Assembly: GCF_004194535.1 (NCBI RefSeq)
Contig: NZ_CP025781.1
Coordinates: forward strand, 1,612,001 to 1,676,000
DNA length: 64,000 nt
Origin: Iodobacter fluviatilis
GTDB taxonomy: Bacteria; Pseudomonadota; Gammaproteobacteria; Burkholderiales; Chitinibacteraceae
Reading direction: 5' to 3'
The translations under genes were made by a program, and so were the position numbers. Each line of letters begins with the position of its first letter. Position 1 is the stretch's first letter. Below are positions 63,192-64,000 of the stretch, in pieces. The notes under the pieces were generated by a model. That model saw only the letters and a program-made list of their open reading frames with translations, did no database searches and had not been told where the DNA came from.

Positions 63192-64000
63192 TTATTGAAC
63201 GATATTTTTCATCTTAAGCCATGTATTCCATGATTCGTCTTCCAGCTCATAGGCACCACGTGACTCCTTCCATACAATGCCACGCTCTCGTAAAGCATCC
63301 AAAGCCGTCTGAATAGATCCCGTTGATAGCCCTTGAGCTACCGCACCATATTCAGCCATTGAGCTGGCACTGAATGGGCTAAATTGGCCATGTTGAATAG
63401 ACATCACCCGAATAATCGCCTGCTGTAATGCCGAAAGAGATGTGTATTCATTTTCAATTTCAGTCCAAATTCGACTTTGCAATACAGTGCCGCCCGCTTG
63501 AATTTTTTGATTCAAGTCAGGAGCAGACTGCATCTCCAAAGCAACGTCACTGATAATGCTACGTAAAAACTCAGGTCGATAGCCCACTAATTGAAAGGTA
63601 TCCCAAACGGCATTTGGATCTAGCTGATTATCCGAAGCCAAACTCTTATTAATATGCGCGGTATATCCATCGGTGAACTCACGACTCAACATCGGAAAAT
63701 CCATCACACTTGAACCAAAAAACGGCATTTTGCTGCTCATCACCAAATGAGCCAACTTATCGCGATTTGATCCAGTAAAAACAAGCATGAGCTTGGGCGC
63801 ATCATTACTGTTATTCATTCCATCTCGAGCTGCTTTTAAGGCAAACATGCTGGCTTCACCTTCTTTACTAATTAAGGCGTGCTGAGCTTCATCAACAATT
63901 AAAAGAATTGGTTTTTTAGTAAGCTGCTGTAGTAGCTGCAATCCTTGAAATAGAGTCATCCCTTCAGGCAAGCCAATGGCCTGAAAATCAAAAGAAAACC
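63192..64000 (-). CDS. AAA-type ATPase, 3' part only (partial at window end)
   Basis: The frame is open to the window edge and encodes the C-terminal roughly 269 residues of a P-loop ATPase. Walker B is clear (PILLIVDEAQHAL) and a sensor-1-like strand follows (LMLVFTGSNRDKLA). A C-terminal region that may be a winged helix (SLSALQQAIIRVMS through GIVWKESRGAYELED) ends the protein. Walker A lies outside the window. The fold resembles the ATPases of archaeal ATPase_2/AAA_22 type and of some transposition and defence modules. Function is not assignable. It directly abuts the IS element on its 3' side. Confidence 0.7.
   Translation of the reverse strand, partial: FSFDFQAIGLPEGMTLFQGLQLLQQLTKKPILLIVDEAQHALISKEGEASMFALKAARDGMNNSNDAPKLMLVFTGSNRDKLAHLVMSSKMPFFGSSVMDFPMLSREFTDGYTAHINKSLASDNQLDPNAVWDTFQLVGYRPEFLRSIISDVALEMQSAPDLNQKIQAGGTVLQSRIWTEIENEYTSLSALQQAIIRVMSIQHGQFSPFSASSMAEYGAVAQGLSTGSIQTALDALRERGIVWKESRGAYELEDESWNTWLKMKNIVQ

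Overview
The window looks like a chromosomal segment of a betaproteobacterium of the order Neisseriales (Chromobacteriaceae type, possibly Iodobacter-like; this taxonomic guess rests on protein style and gene order only). Supporting signs are rsmD and ftsY divergent and followed by ftsE-ftsX-rpoH, a complete dcw cell-division/cell-wall cluster running mraZ to lpxC, a betaproteobacterial cytochrome c oxidase cluster with DUF2970 and DUF2909 small proteins, and the anaerobic ubiquinone genes ubiU-ubiV-ubiT.

Layout. 1-7.1 kb: a sulfate ABC importer (two periplasmic binding proteins, CysT, CysW, CysA) in which each binding-protein gene is preceded by an EAL-domain gene, so an EAL+Sbp pair appears duplicated. 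7.1-10.2 kb: an HDOD-like protein translationally coupled to a PAS-PAS-GGDEF-EAL protein (c-di-GMP signalling). 10.4-15.6 kb: rsmD, ftsY, a GNAT gene, ftsE, ftsX and rpoH; the rpoH promoter carries a CIRCE-type (HrcA) operator. 15.7-17.2 kb: msrP and a small membrane protein. 17.2-36.1 kb: the dcw cluster (mraZ rsmH ftsL ftsI murE murF mraY murD ftsW murG murC ddlB ftsQ ftsA ftsZ lpxC). It has three sequence oddities: a duplicated mraZ tail before rsmH, a 107-bp unit repeated three times before ftsW that makes a chain of overlapping mini-ORFs, and a one-base shortening of a G tract that frameshifts ddlB. 36.2-41.5 kb: an AT-rich acyltransferase gene, a NatAB-like ABC exporter and a secreted alpha/beta-hydrolase peptidase. 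41.5-42.5 kb: four identical initiator tRNA genes. 42.6-52.4 kb: a DUF2189 protein and the aa3-type cytochrome c oxidase cluster with copper, heme A and SURF1 assembly genes. 52.4-61.7 kb: uppP, ubiTVU, a short-form gnd, a MarR-GNAT fusion with a palindromic operator, an M13 peptidase and a RhlE-type helicase. 61.8-64 kb: an IS3-family element, then the 3' part of an AAA-type ATPase gene cut by the window end.

Repeats are a strong theme. At least fourteen intergenic sites carry halves or wholes of an imperfect inverted repeat built from CACAGAG / CTCTGTG, in two subfamilies (GAACCACAGAG and CTGTAGACACAGAG). Other families are a 270-290 bp GC-rich element (two copies), GTGGGCAC/GGCACGG palindromes, and a GTCATCCCCG palindrome nested in one CACAGAG element. 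They sit between genes and even inside operons, and they explain most of the gene-free stretches.

No CRISPR array, prophage or clear new multi-gene system was seen. The best candidates for undescribed biology are the ftsW leader mini-ORF chain, the ddlB G-tract and the CIRCE-controlled rpoH promoter. Protein functions are assigned from recognisable motifs and gene order without database searches.
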